From the NCBI RefSeq assembly GCF_000020365.1, contig NC_012108.1, positions 3,880,001-3,944,000 of the forward strand: a stretch of 64,000 nt of DNA, given 5' to 3'. This DNA comes from Desulforapulum autotrophicum HRM2. GTDB lineage: Bacteria > Desulfobacterota > Desulfobacteria > Desulfobacterales > Desulfobacteraceae. Made by a program: the position numbers and the translations under genes. Numbering within the stretch: the first letter of the stretch is position 1; every line of letters starts with the position of its first letter. Positions 26,807 to 35,982 of this stretch are shown in pieces. Below the pieces are notes generated by a model, which did no database searches, was not told the DNA's origin, and worked only from the letters and a program-made list of their open reading frames with translations.

Positions 26807-28261
26807 ATGGATAAAAAGAAAATGCCGAAAGTGCTAATAATAGATGATAACGAGCAGGTCTGTAAATTTCTGATCAAACTTTTTAGCAAAACAGAATACC
26901 AAACTTTTTATCAACTAACCTTGAAAGAAGGATTGGAAAATATATTTTCTGACGATATAGATATTGTCTTTTTAGATGTAAATCTTCCGGATGGCAATGG
27001 CCTGGAAGCCATAGATATTATAAAACAACACCCTGCTGCACCGGAAATAATTATAATCACTGCGGATGGAAATGTTGACGGCGCTGAGCTTGCCATGCGG
27101 TCCAAAGCATGGGATTATATTCCCAAAACAGAGTCCAATAAAAATTTTAAATTCGCATTGGACAGGGCATTGGAATATCGGAAACAAAAACAATTCAACC
27201 AGCTGAAAAAGAAGATTAAAAGGGCCAGGATTATTGGCGACAGCCGGCTGATTTCAAAGTGCCTTGATGACGTTTCAAAGGCCGCAAACAGTGATATCCC
27301 CGTATTGATAACCGGGAAAACAGGAACCGGTAAAGAGCTTTTCTCAAGGGCAATCCATACCAACAGCAACAGATCCCGTGCAGGGTTTGTCGTTGTAGAT
27401 TGTGCAGCATTACCAGAACATCTTGTGGAAAGCACACTTTTTGGACATACAAAAGGTGCATTCACAGGAGCTGATTCTGACAAGCCGGGATTAATGAAAA
27501 TGGCGGACAAAGGAACACTCTTCTTGGATGAAATCGGAGAACTTCCCTTAACTGTTCAGAAAAAATTTCTCAGGGCACTTCAGGGAAAAGAATTCAGACC
27601 CGTGGGTGGAAAAAATGAAGTTAAAAGTGATTTCAGGTTGATCTGTGCAACCCATCGTGATTTGTCAAACATGGTGAAAGAAAATAAATTTAGAGAAGAT
27701 CTTTATTTTAGGATATTTTCGATGAATATTCAATTGCCTCGTTTGAAGGATCGCGAAGATGATGCAGCGAAAATTGCTCAATGCCTGATGACTCAAAAAA
27801 CAGCGGGGTCTGAGAATTCATGCACAATGTCCCAGGAATTTTTAGAAGAAATTCGCCTGTACGATTGGCCGGGAAATGTCAGGGAGTTGATCACTACAAT
27901 TAATTTGGCCTGCAGTGATGCCGGTTCCGACAGCACACTTTTCCCCTATCATCTCCCCGATCATATCCGGGCGTTTAATATTAAAAACAAATTCAACACC
28001 CCAGATTCTGAAAATACAACAAAAAAAAATTTATTTTTAGACACTAAAAGAACCGGTAAAAATTTAAAATTCAAAGCGTATATTGAACAAATGAAATATG
28101 ATTATCTGCAGGAATTATTGTCCGCTGCTAAAGGCGATATAAAAAAATCCTGCAGGCGTTCCGGCCTTTCAAGAAGTCAACTCTACCGCCTATTGCAACA
28201 GTATAAAATAAAAACGGTTACAGAATCAAACTCCGGGAATCTTCCAAACTCAACGTTGTAG
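26807..28261 (+). CDS. NtrC-type sigma-54-dependent response regulator
   Basis: A 484-residue activator: receiver (about 8-120) with phospho-Asp in 'VFLDVNLPDG'; AAA+ domain with Walker A 'GKTGTGKELF', 'KGAFTGAD' (the sigma-54 contact loop) and 'GTLFLDEIGELP'; and a Fis-type helix-turn-helix at the end ('SCRRSGLSRSQLYRLLQQY'). All essential motifs are present. Its gene follows the chemotaxis operon, which begins with a sigma-54 promoter and inverted 11-bp sites, so it is the best candidate activator of that operon. The cognate kinase could be CheA, since no other histidine kinase is nearby. Confidence 0.93.
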   Translation: MDKKKMPKVLIIDDNEQVCKFLIKLFSKTEYQTFYQLTLKEGLENIFSDDIDIVFLDVNLPDGNGLEAIDIIKQHPAAPEIIIITADGNVDGAELAMRSKAWDYIPKTESNKNFKFALDRALEYRKQKQFNQLKKKIKRARIIGDSRLISKCLDDVSKAANSDIPVLITGKTGTGKELFSRAIHTNSNRSRAGFVVVDCAALPEHLVESTLFGHTKGAFTGADSDKPGLMKMADKGTLFLDEIGELPLTVQKKFLRALQGKEFRPVGGKNEVKSDFRLICATHRDLSNMVKENKFREDLYFRIFSMNIQLPRLKDREDDAAKIAQCLMTQKTAGSENSCTMSQEFLEEIRLYDWPGNVRELITTINLACSDAGSDSTLFPYHLPDHIRAFNIKNKFNTPDSENTTKKNLFLDTKRTGKNLKFKAYIEQMKYDYLQELLSAAKGDIKKSCRRSGLSRSQLYRLLQQYKIKTVTESNSGNLPNSTL

Positions 28262-28409
28262 TTTCCTAAGCATTAATCTCTTAAAAATCCCAAGATTGGC
28301 TACAAAAAACTTTTTTAGCAATAGAAAAGCCGGAAGGGATTTCCTTCGAGACCATACCAAACCGGGGGCAAACCCAAAATGCAAGGTTTTTAGCTGCACT
28401 TTTTTCTGA

Positions 28410-28594
28410 ATTTTGATAAAGTATACATCCATGCTCAATTTTTCAGGATCTATTCTTGGTCTTCCTCCTGTTCTGCCTTTGGCTTTTGCAGCAGCCCGTT
28501 CTGTGGCAGCTTGTTTTTTCAAGAGCATCAATCTGAAAATCGAGTTTTTGCACGATTATATTGACTCTGGTATCCCAATTTTATTATTATTCAT
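28410..28594 (-). pseudogene. Decayed serine recombinase (resolvase) gene
   Basis: The minus strand begins with a resolvase-like 'KIG' start, then after a frame change 'VQKLDFQIDALEKTSC', equivalent to the common 'DQKLDLQIDAL' of resolvases. After a second frame change it reads 'ERAAAKAKGRTGGRPRIDPEKL', the resolvase C-terminal linker (shown here across a 22-residue region whose key part is 'GRTGGRPRIDPEKL'). The central catalytic region is deleted. Non-functional. Confidence 0.7.
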
Positions 28595-28675
28595 ACTGCC
28601 TGAACCTGTCAATGTGATTGGCTTTATGCATTTTGCATTACGGCAACGGATTATGCACGGTTTTTTATCGACTTT

Positions 28676-28882
28676 GGGTGTAATTGCACATATAAGAAAA
28701 TCCGTCATAGCAAAACGGATAACCCATTGAAATAAAATGATTTAGAAGTAATTTTATATTCCCAAAAATTCGGGCTAAAATAGCCTCAAAAACGGGAACC
28801 TTAATTCTTTCTTAAGGCTTTGAAAAAATTAAATTTTCAAAAATTTCTATGACTTTTTTTTCCTAAATGTGCAATTACACCC
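28676..28882. mobile_element. Small element with 16-bp terminal inverted repeats
   Basis: GGGTGTAATTGCACAT (28676-28691) is matched perfectly in inverse at 28867-28882; the 207-bp interior is A/T-rich and non-coding. Its right end abuts the truncated IS3 orfA, so it probably inserted there or replaced the rest of that IS. It may be a MITE or the leftover end of an IS. Confidence 0.55.
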
Positions 28883-29078
28883 CTATTTACCAGACCTGTA
28901 TGAATACCGAACTCAGGGGCTATTTTATTGACTGTTTGATTCCCTTTTATAGCTGTATATGCGACCCTGCTTTTTAATTGTTTACTGTAGTTTTTCCGTT
29001 CCAAAATAAATCCCTTTCTGGTTTCTGGGCTGTTATATTTTATCTTAACATATTGTCCATTTTTCGGGGTCCACTATA
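28883..29078 (-). pseudogene. IS3-family orfA remnant
   Basis: From a TTG at 29004 the minus strand encodes 'RKNYSKQLKSRVAYTAIKGN' and 'NKIAPEFGIHTGLVNR', the N-terminal helix-turn-helix of an IS3-family OrfA. The frame stops at the small inverted-repeat element. The IS end TATAGTGGACCCC lies at 29066-29078 and resembles the end of the intact IS3 element at 57 kb. Truncated and inactive. Confidence 0.75.
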
Positions 29079-29088
29079 AAGGGATCGT

Positions 29089-29670
29089 TCAAATTAAGCA
29101 ACGACTCCCATATGCAGTCTCCTTTAAAACGTTGTAGATGGTCCCACGACTAACTCCGTATTCCTTGGATAATGTGGTGGGGTTCATCCCGGCTTTATTC
29201 TTTACCTGAATTTCTTGCTTTTGATCGCCTGTGAGGGATGATCTTCTCCCCAGGTGCTTGCCATTGGCCTTGGCTACTGCAATGCCTGCAAGCTGGCGTT
29301 CCTTTCTGAGATTGGTTTCAAATTCTGCGAATACTCCGAGCATTTGAAGAAAAGCCTTGCCGGTGGCTGTGCTGGTGTCGATCTTCTGATCCAGGATTTC
29401 AAGGGAAGCCCCCCTGCTTTCCAGGTGATCAACTATTTTGCATAGATCCCCGGTGTTCCTTGCCAAGCGGTCCAGCTTCCAAACCACAAGTTTATCGCCC
29501 TGGTTGATCATATCCGAAAGTAGGTTCAGGACTTCACGGCCCCTGGTCGTTGTACCTGACTTCTTTTCCTGGCGATGGACTGCATCAGGGTAAGCAACCT
29601 TTAAAGCTTCCACCTGCATCTTTGTATTCTGGTCTAAAGTGCTGACTCTGGAATAAGTAAAAATCGTCAT
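29089..29670 (-). CDS. Serine recombinase / resolvase
   Basis: A 193-residue resolvase-invertase family enzyme. The catalytic Ser is in 'TYSRVSTLDQN', the active-site region includes 'VWKLDRLARN', the long helix runs through 'FAEFETNLRKERQLAGI', and the C-terminal helix-turn-helix is 'NPTTLSKEYGVSRGTIYNVL'. Length and motifs are intact. Direct repeats resembling a res site lie upstream of its start (29703-29805), the usual divergent arrangement. The neighbouring IS3 remnant ends 11 bases from its stop. It could be the leftover resolution system of a transposon or plasmid. Confidence 0.92.
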   Translation of the reverse strand: MTIFTYSRVSTLDQNTKMQVEALKVAYPDAVHRQEKKSGTTTRGREVLNLLSDMINQGDKLVVWKLDRLARNTGDLCKIVDHLESRGASLEILDQKIDTSTATGKAFLQMLGVFAEFETNLRKERQLAGIAVAKANGKHLGRRSSLTGDQKQEIQVKNKAGMNPTTLSKEYGVSRGTIYNVLKETAYGSRCLI

Positions 29671-29702
29671 GACATCCTTCCCGGTAAAAATTCCTGTTTA
29701 AC

Positions 29703-29805
29703 TGTCAACAAACTTTTAAACCTTTTTAGAAACAGTGTCAATAATTAAAAAAGCAACCTTTTTAACGGGGTTTTATGGACTGTCAATAAGGTATACCTTT
29801 TTAAC
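29703..29805. repeat. Candidate res site of the resolvase
   Basis: Three related blocks start TGTCAA and end in CCTTTTTA(AC): 29703-29729, 29736-29766 and 29781-29805. They sit directly upstream of the resolvase start, where three-subsite res regions normally lie and where resolvases repress themselves. Confidence 0.55.
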
Positions 29806-30103
29806 AGATGCTTAAATGTAATTGCGTTTTTTTTAGGAATTGCCGGAGATTTTCTTTCCCAAGGATCTATGTCAAATCCTTTCCACCAAGGGATCCGCCC
29901 TCACAAAATGCCACTTTCTAAGAGCTTCCCACTAAAAAACTGTTTTAATATTTAAACGTTAAAACAACCATCTTCACCGCCGGTACAATTATCAATACCC
30001 TTTACACTCCCTGTTTTTCTTGTGCTTAAATGGCTAAATATGTATTCATTTTAATGTATCTTTGTATAAGCCCTATCCTTAAACCCATCTCGGTGAGGTT
30101 TGT

Positions 30104-31603
30104 ATGGTAAAGAAGAAAAAAGACAATTCAGTAAAAGTTGCTAAAATCGGGGCTATAGGTGCAATTACAGCCGCTGTTCTTGCAGCTGTAATTGGCGGTA
30201 TATTTATGTTGGGGAGAAATAATAATATCCCTTTACCACCTAATCAGACCACAGTAACTGTCTCGGGATCCGGTCATACGACAGTTACCGGGGATGGTAA
30301 TGTTATCCATCAAGGGATACCTCAAAAAGCCTTGGACCGTCTTCTGAAAACACTCGACGAAAAAGACGTTGCCCTTGAAAACCGGGATAAAATTATTGAC
30401 GACTGGAAAAGACAGTACCGGGAATTGGAGGAAAGATTAGAAACTCGTTCCAGTGACGACCGACTTATCGCACAAGCGAAAGGGAAGTTAAAGGCAGGAA
30501 ATCTGGACGGTGCGGAAAAACTCCTGGAACAATCCTTTAAAAACAACCTTAAAAAAATTGAGGAGGACAGAAAGAAAGTTGCTGAAAGTGCTTATAAACT
30601 AGGTTCTGTCAAGGAACTCAAATTGGAATACAAGGAAGCACAGCATTATTTTAAACAAGCGGTTAAATTTGACCCGAAGAATAGTCTATACTTAAACGGT
30701 TTGGGATCCATTTTATACACATTGGCTCAACATGAGAAGGCGATCGAGTATTACGAAAAAGCCCTATCATCGGACCTGGAAACCTACGGGCCGGAGCATC
30801 CGAAGGTGGCCATACGCTGGAACAATCTGGCCTTGGCATGGAAATCCAAGGGGCAGTATGACCAGGCCATAGCGTATTATGAAAAGTCCCTGGCATCGAA
30901 TCTGGAAACCTATGGTCCTGATCATCCCCAAGTGGCAATAAGCTGGAATAATCTGGGCTCGGCATGGAAATCCCTGGGCAAGTATGAAAAGGCGATCGAG
31001 TATTATGAAAAGGCCCTGGCATCAGACCTGAAAACATACGGGCCGGAGCATCCAAATGTGGCCGTTTACTGGAACAATCTGGGCTCGGCATGGAAATCCC
31101 TGGGCAAGTATGAGAAGGCGATCGAGTATTTTGAGAAGGCCCTGGCATCGGGCCTGAAAACATACGGGCCGGAGCATCCAGATGTGGCCGTACGCTGGAG
31201 CAATCTGGGCGCGGCATGGCAATCCCTGGGCAAGAATGAGAAGGCAATCGAATATTTTGAGAAGGCCCTGGCATCGGATTTGAAGACATACGGGCCGGAG
31301 CATCCGGATGTGGCCACCGTCTGGAACAATCTGGGCTTGGCATGGCAATCCCTGGGCAAGTATGAGAAGGCGATCGAGTATTTCGAGAAGGCCCTATCAT
31401 CAAGCCTGAAAACATACGGGCCGGAGCATCCGAAGGTGGCCATACGCTGGAACAATCTGGGCGTGGCATGGAGCTCCCTTGGCAAAGATGAGAAGGCGAT
31501 CAAGTATTTCGAAAAATCATTAACCGTTTTTGAAAAGAGCTTGGCAAAGGATCACCCTGATACAATCTCAGTAAGGAAAAACCTCCAATCAATTAAAAAC
31601 TAA
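30104..31603 (+). CDS. Membrane-anchored tetratricopeptide (kinesin-light-chain-type) protein
   Basis: A 499-residue protein. It has a basic N-terminus, one membrane helix (about 14-36) and a 'VTVSGSGHTTVTGDGNVIHQ' stretch. A coiled coil follows (about 75-120), and then seven 42-residue TPR units of the kinesin-light-chain type (consensus 'KYEKAIEYYEKAL', 'YGPEHP', 'WNNLG'). The repeats probably bind other proteins. TPR proteins with this 'SGSGHTTVTGDGN' head occur next to signalling or defence genes, but none is adjacent. The strong DNA identity between units suggests recent repeat expansion. Confidence 0.88.
   Translation: MVKKKKDNSVKVAKIGAIGAITAAVLAAVIGGIFMLGRNNNIPLPPNQTTVTVSGSGHTTVTGDGNVIHQGIPQKALDRLLKTLDEKDVALENRDKIIDDWKRQYRELEERLETRSSDDRLIAQAKGKLKAGNLDGAEKLLEQSFKNNLKKIEEDRKKVAESAYKLGSVKELKLEYKEAQHYFKQAVKFDPKNSLYLNGLGSILYTLAQHEKAIEYYEKALSSDLETYGPEHPKVAIRWNNLALAWKSKGQYDQAIAYYEKSLASNLETYGPDHPQVAISWNNLGSAWKSLGKYEKAIEYYEKALASDLKTYGPEHPNVAVYWNNLGSAWKSLGKYEKAIEYFEKALASGLKTYGPEHPDVAVRWSNLGAAWQSLGKNEKAIEYFEKALASDLKTYGPEHPDVATVWNNLGLAWQSLGKYEKAIEYFEKALSSSLKTYGPEHPKVAIRWNNLGVAWSSLGKDEKAIKYFEKSLTVFEKSLAKDHPDTISVRKNLQSIKN
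30731..31490 (+). repeat. Six tandem 126-bp units inside the TPR gene
   Basis: Near-identical 126-bp units (markers 'GAGAAGGCGATCGAGTATT' and 'CATACGGGCCGGAGCATCC'). Unit length equals 42 codons, so copy number can change without breaking the frame. Confidence 0.8.
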
Positions 31604-31735
31604 AAAAAATCTCATCTCAAAAAGTGAAAAATAAAATCCATATTCACCACAGATACCGGATGTTATGGAAACTTTCAGGCCTGTCACCATGCCACATTCA
31701 ACTTATTGTATACGGTTTCAGTCTTTTTTAGCCTC

Positions 31736-32035
31736 CTATTCGGCAATTTTTTTCCGCGTCCAAACAGCATAAGGTGATTTTATTTCCTCAAGAATTTTCA
31801 TGGCCTGAATGTAATAATTCATGGCCTTACCATACTGCCCGAGGGAAGAGTACGCATTCCCCAGACTGCCTAAACATCTCCCTTCCCCCTGCCGGTTTTC
31901 AGAGCTTTTATAATGACGTAAAGCAACTTCATAGTCTTGTAGAGCAAGCGTGAAGTCACTGGTAACCAAATAACTGTTCCCCCGGGCCAAATGAAATGAG
32001 GATATATTCAACGAGCTAAAGTATTCGGTAGACAT
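31736..32035 (-). CDS. Small TPR protein, possibly a fragment
   Basis: Ninety-nine residues with two TPR motifs ('FTLALQDYEVALRHYKS', 'CLGSLGNAYSSLGQYGKAMNYY'). No signal peptide or other domain is present. It has no clear ribosome site and is shorter than typical proteins of the kind, so it may be the tail of a deleted TPR gene. It converges on the large TPR gene, though the repeat type differs. Confidence 0.5.
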   Translation of the reverse strand: MSTEYFSSLNISSFHLARGNSYLVTSDFTLALQDYEVALRHYKSSENRQGEGRCLGSLGNAYSSLGQYGKAMNYYIQAMKILEEIKSPYAVWTRKKIAE

Positions 32036-32564
32036 GCTTTCAATTTTATAATAAATGGAGTTATGAATAGCCTGAAGGGAATAATTCTACAACAAAAAAT
32101 TCGGACGTAATAAATCTGGTCCGGTCGTTCTTCGCCTCATAATTGTGACATCATTTTCTTAAGCGTTAAGGAAGTGGTGCCATATTAAATGTACTCAATA
32201 CTAATTATCCTATTTTTAAAGTTGTTGAATCTCATTATCGTTAAGGATACCCAATATAGTTTCAAGTATTTTAGGAGAAGGTATGATAGGGACAAAATTC
32301 ATTTCTGCCCATCTCGGCGTCCCTTATCTTTTCCAAGTCCCCTATTTCCCAAAATTTTGTTTTTTGAATTGGTTGACATCTATAAAGAATCTCATTGTAA
32401 TATGACCCGTGATAATATCTGTTAAGAAGATAAAAACAAATAAGAACCGGCTTGTAAACGTTGACCAGGGTCCGGACACATATAAAAATGTAGTGTTTTA
32501 AAAAAATTGTTTTAAACTTGCAAATATTTGTGCAATAAAGTTATTTTTTGGGGAAGAAATAAAT
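32036..32564. other. Intergenic stretch upstream of the AhpD-like selenoprotein gene
   Basis: No supported gene. A possible promoter TTGACA...TAATAT with a long 19-base spacer lies near 32373. The short frames here lack ribosome sites or family resemblance. Confidence 0.4.
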
Positions 32565-33041
32565 ATGATATTAGAACAAAAAAATGTGAGTTTTATCTCT
32601 CCTGCTGATTTTTTTATACGACTTGGATCAGCATTGAAACTGCCGACAGTTCATTCAACATTCAGGGCAATTGATTCTGTTTTACGGGAAAAAATTTTGC
32701 TTACAGTTTCAATAACAAACAACTGTTCCGGATGAATTGACGCACATACTGCCGTGGGCAGGAAAAAAGGAATAAGCAAAGGGGAGATTGCAAACATCTA
32801 TACCCTTAACCAAAAAGATTTTGATTATACTGAATGGCTTATTTTGAAATATGCAAGGGAGTGGACTTTAGTTAAGGGGAAAAATCCATCTGGAGATATT
32901 GTCTCTGAATATGAAACAGTTGTCTCGTCAGAATTACGAAGATATATTGATAAGCTTCTCAGGATGATGATATTTGCAAATTATTTCGGCAATAAATTTC
33001 TGCGCAGGAAAAAAGGACATGATGCGTGCAGCTTGAATTAA
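32565..33041 (+). CDS. AhpD-like (carboxymuconolactone decarboxylase fold) selenoprotein, UGA read as Sec57
   Basis: A 158-residue product if the in-frame TGA at 32733-32735 is read as selenocysteine. It gives C54-S-G-U57-I-D-A-H61, exactly the CxxC-xxx-His redox motif of AhpD-like proteins with the second Cys replaced by Sec. The sequence on both sides of the TGA belongs to the family ('EKILLTVSITNN' before; 'AVGRKKGISKGEI' and 'LLRMMIFANYF' after), with no frame change. A small stem-loop lies about 14 bases after the TGA, and selD is in the same window. GGGGAAGAAATAA precedes the ATG. It would be a thiol- or peroxide-linked reductase. The alternative is a Cys-to-stop mutation. Confidence 0.82.
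32733..32761 (+). promoter_or_regulatory. Sec UGA codon and candidate bacterial SECIS stem-loop
   Basis: The TGA is followed by CTGCC-GTG-GGCAG (32749-32761), a perfect 5-bp stem with a G/GU-containing apical loop about 19 bases from the UGA. This is within the range SelB recognises. Confidence 0.65.
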
Positions 33042-33359
33042 TCTTTTAGTCTTTAACTAAAATTGTCCATTCAAACATATGAACCGCAGGCATCATTTCT
33101 GGACATTCTATCGGAATATTTTTTATAATATAAAAACATGAACAAACCAGCAATTCCGACTCAAACTTAATTATCCTAATTCTTAACCTTTGTCGTGACC
33201 TGAATTATCATCGTTAAAAAACGACCCAGCAATTCTGGAAAAAGCATCGAATATAGGTAAAGCACCGGCCGGAGCGGTAAAAGTCCGTAGAAACGAAGAT
33301 TCATCACAATGTCACAAGTGCTATGGGCACAACAGGAAGAAACATAAATTGAGTCTGAA
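33042..33359. other. Intergenic, nothing recognised
   Basis: About 318 bases between the AhpD-like gene and the MFS gene; no gene, strong hairpin or clear promoter was seen. Confidence 0.4.
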
Positions 33360-34553
33360 ATGAAAAACGACATCTATCCCACCGATGACCAGCAAAAGCC
33401 GTTCCGGCGCCATTTGGGCGCCATCGTCTTTTTGGCGGCTATTTTTTTCTTGAATTTTATTGCCAGGGTGATTCCGGCACCATTACTGCCTTCCATTGAA
33501 AAGGATATGCAGATCAGCCACAGTGTTGCTGGTTCTTTTTTCCTCTTTATTTCAGCTGGATACTTTATTTCCCTGGCCGGTTCCGGGTTTGTCAGTTCCC
33601 GTTTGACCCACCGGAAAACCATTATTCTATCTTGCGAAGCCGTGGGCCTGGCCCTGCTTTGTATCAGTGTCAGCCAGAATCTGTGGACGATTCGTCCGGC
33701 CTTGACGCTTCTGGGGCTTGCCGCCGGCCTTTACCTGCCGTCGGGTATTGCCTCAATTACCCATATCATCGATTCAAAGCATTGGGGAAAGGCCCTTGCA
33801 ATTCATGAACTGGCACCCAATTCCGGTTTTATGCTGGCCCCCATACTGGCCGAGATTATATCCATATGGTTTTCCTGGCGCGGTGTCCTGGCGGTTCTGG
33901 GAGTAAGTTCCCTCTGCCTGGGTATTGCCTATGCACACTGGGGCCGCGGCGGGCGATTTGCGGGCCAGTCCCCGGATCTGCATTCCATGAGACGGCTTGG
34001 GGCGGAGCCGGGTTTCTGGATCATGATGCTTTTATTCAGTCTGGCCATCGGCAGCACCATGGGCATTTATACCATGCTGCCCCTTTATCTGGTTGTCGAA
34101 AGGGGCATTGACCAGGGCTGGGCAAACACCCTCGTCGGGCTTTCCCGAATCTCCAGTTTGGGCATGGCCTTTTTAAGCGGGTTTGTATCGGATCGATTCG
34201 GCACCAGGATGACCATGATATGGGTGTTTTTTTTAACCGGGGTGACGACCCTGGCACTGGGAATGGCAACGGGGGACTGGGTGATCATGTTTGTCTTTCT
34301 GCAGCCCATGGTGGCGGTGTGTTTTTTTCCGCCCGGTTTTGCGGCCCTGTCTGCCATTGGACCGCCTGAAACCCGAAACGTTGCCGTTTCCATGACAATC
34401 CCCCTTGCCTTTTTCATCGGCGGCGGTATTTTCCCTGCGTTAATCGGGTTTTTAGGTGATATGGGAAAATTTCCCCTGGGCATGGAGCTGACAGGCGGGC
34501 TGATCCTTTGTGGAACAGGGGTGGCCTATTTTCTCAAACTGCCGGCCAGGTGA
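33360..34553 (+). CDS. Major facilitator superfamily transporter
   Basis: A 397-residue membrane protein with about 12 hydrophobic helices. The loop after helix 2 has 'SSRLTHRKTIIL', and a second-half loop has 'GFVSDRFGTRMTMI', the duplicated MFS loop motif. 'PLLPSIEKDMQIS' near the start is typical of the CynX/NarK-like group. The substrate cannot be told from sequence. It stands alone, with the amidotransferase gene converging on it. Confidence 0.9.
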   Translation: MKNDIYPTDDQQKPFRRHLGAIVFLAAIFFLNFIARVIPAPLLPSIEKDMQISHSVAGSFFLFISAGYFISLAGSGFVSSRLTHRKTIILSCEAVGLALLCISVSQNLWTIRPALTLLGLAAGLYLPSGIASITHIIDSKHWGKALAIHELAPNSGFMLAPILAEIISIWFSWRGVLAVLGVSSLCLGIAYAHWGRGGRFAGQSPDLHSMRRLGAEPGFWIMMLLFSLAIGSTMGIYTMLPLYLVVERGIDQGWANTLVGLSRISSLGMAFLSGFVSDRFGTRMTMIWVFFLTGVTTLALGMATGDWVIMFVFLQPMVAVCFFPPGFAALSAIGPPETRNVAVSMTIPLAFFIGGGIFPALIGFLGDMGKFPLGMELTGGLILCGTGVAYFLKLPAR

Positions 34554-34577
34554 TTCTTTCCATCCGTTGAATTGGCG

Positions 34578-35270
34578 TCATCCACCCTTGTGCAAATATT
34601 CAAGAATTTGGCCCATCAAGGTGTTTATTGCCTGATACCGCTCTTGTGGCGCAGACAAAAGGTCCTGTTCTGTCTGGATATACTCCCCTGCAACCAATTC
34701 CTCCCTGCAATGGGCAACAATGGCCTGGGCAGAATCCGGGGTGGTTTCAAGGTGGAACTGAAGCCCGATCACGTGTCTGCCAATCTGAAATGCCTGGTTC
34801 TCGCATCCCGCACTTTTTGCAATCTGAATGGCCTTTGGAGGCAGGCTGAATGTTTCACCATGCCAGTGGAACACCATGGCTTGTTCCGGAAAATTAAAAA
34901 CCGCATTGTCTGAAGACGCCACGGCCTGGACCGGAAACCACCCTATTTCCTTTACCGGATTCAAAAATACCCTGCCGCCCATTGCAGCGGTTATAAGCTG
35001 TGCACCCAAACAAATTCCCAGGGTGGGTTTACCTGCCTCAACAACACTTCTGATGAATTTTTTTTCATTAACAAGCCAGGGATAATCTATTTCATCATTA
35101 ACACTCATGGGCCCACCCATGACCACAAGCAGATCTATTTCTTCTACCCCGGGCAAAGTTTCAGATGCATAAAATGGGGTGCAAGTTATTTCATACCCCG
35201 CATTTTCAAGCCATGCTTCAATGCTTCCTAAACCTTCAAAAGGGACATGCTGCAAATAGTGAGCACGCAT
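34578..35270 (-). CDS. Class I glutamine amidotransferase-like protein
   Basis: A 230-residue stand-alone GATase1 domain. The nucleophile Cys is in 'LGICLGAQLI', the His and Glu are in 'GLQFHLETT', and the oxyanion region is 'VVMGGPMSV'. Stand-alone members are annotated GMP synthase-like or gamma-glutamyl hydrolases; no synthetase partner is encoded nearby. AGGAGG lies about 9 bases before the ATG. Substrate unknown. Confidence 0.88.
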   Translation of the reverse strand: MRAHYLQHVPFEGLGSIEAWLENAGYEITCTPFYASETLPGVEEIDLLVVMGGPMSVNDEIDYPWLVNEKKFIRSVVEAGKPTLGICLGAQLITAAMGGRVFLNPVKEIGWFPVQAVASSDNAVFNFPEQAMVFHWHGETFSLPPKAIQIAKSAGCENQAFQIGRHVIGLQFHLETTPDSAQAIVAHCREELVAGEYIQTEQDLLSAPQERYQAINTLMGQILEYLHKGG

Positions 35271-35404
35271 TTTACCTCCTCAATTCTCAAAACTTAAAAT
35301 CTATTGACACAATTTTTCCTATTTTATAGCGTGCTGACAAGCAGTATGCAAGCATTAGAGGAGATAGACAATGAACGAAACGGGCAGAGCAAAGGAAAAA
35401 AGGC

Positions 35405-35845
35405 ATGTCAACCGCTGACCATTTTACAAAATTAGAAAACATGATGCATTCTGCACCGTTCATGCAGTGGAACGGTGCCAGAGTTTCCATTACAAGGGGA
35501 GAGGCCCGGATCACCTTACCTGTCCGCAAAGACTTTCACCATGCTGCCGGCGCAATGCACGGTGCCATGTATTTCCTGGCGTTGGACAATGCTGCATTTT
35601 TCGCTGCCAACTCACTGGTTGAGGATGTTTTCGTGCTGACCACCAGTTTCACCACCTATATCACCCGCCCTGTTTCCGAAGGCATTGTCACCGCCATCGG
35701 CAAAGTTGTAAATCACAATCGCACCCAGTTCATTGCCGAATCAGTCATGTACAATGACGAGGATAAAGAGATTGCACGGGCCAACGGCATCTTTGTCAGA
35801 AGCAAAACATTATTGTCCCCTGAAATCGGGTACCGGGGAATTTGA
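35405..35845 (+). CDS. PaaI/YiiD-type hotdog-fold thioesterase
   Basis: A 146-residue hotdog protein: 'FHHAAGAMHGAMYFLALDNAAFFAANS' contains the central helix with the catalytic-type 'HGAMYFLALD', followed by 'TTSFTTYITRPVSEG'. It probably hydrolyses a short or aromatic acyl-CoA. GGAAAAAAGGC precedes the ATG. A 15-codon frame with its own ribosome site starts at 35371 and ends inside this gene's start; it may couple translation or be chance. Confidence 0.85.
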   Translation: MSTADHFTKLENMMHSAPFMQWNGARVSITRGEARITLPVRKDFHHAAGAMHGAMYFLALDNAAFFAANSLVEDVFVLTTSFTTYITRPVSEGIVTAIGKVVNHNRTQFIAESVMYNDEDKEIARANGIFVRSKTLLSPEIGYRGI

Positions 35846-35982
35846 TATCTTCCTTGATATCAACAAAAGGAAAAACTTTAAAAAACAACTATTCCATGCC
35901 AGGGAACAAGTTTTGGATATTGGCCAGGATATAATAACAGCTTTTATGGATTGTATAAGGTCTTCGCAGGACAAGGAACCCA

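Noticed and set aside
30731..31490. CRISPR-like regular repeats
   Set aside because: The repeats are coding TPR units without spacers.
30663..31503. Long antisense frames opposite the TPR gene
   Set aside because: They arise from the 126-bp repeats and have repetitive, low-complexity products with no ribosome site.
32754..33041. Separate 95-aa gene starting at GTG
   Set aside because: It is the downstream half of the AhpD-like gene; the upstream half is in the same frame up to the TGA.
35371..35418. 15-codon leader frame before the thioesterase
   Set aside because: It has a ribosome site but no meaningful sequence; kept only as a note.
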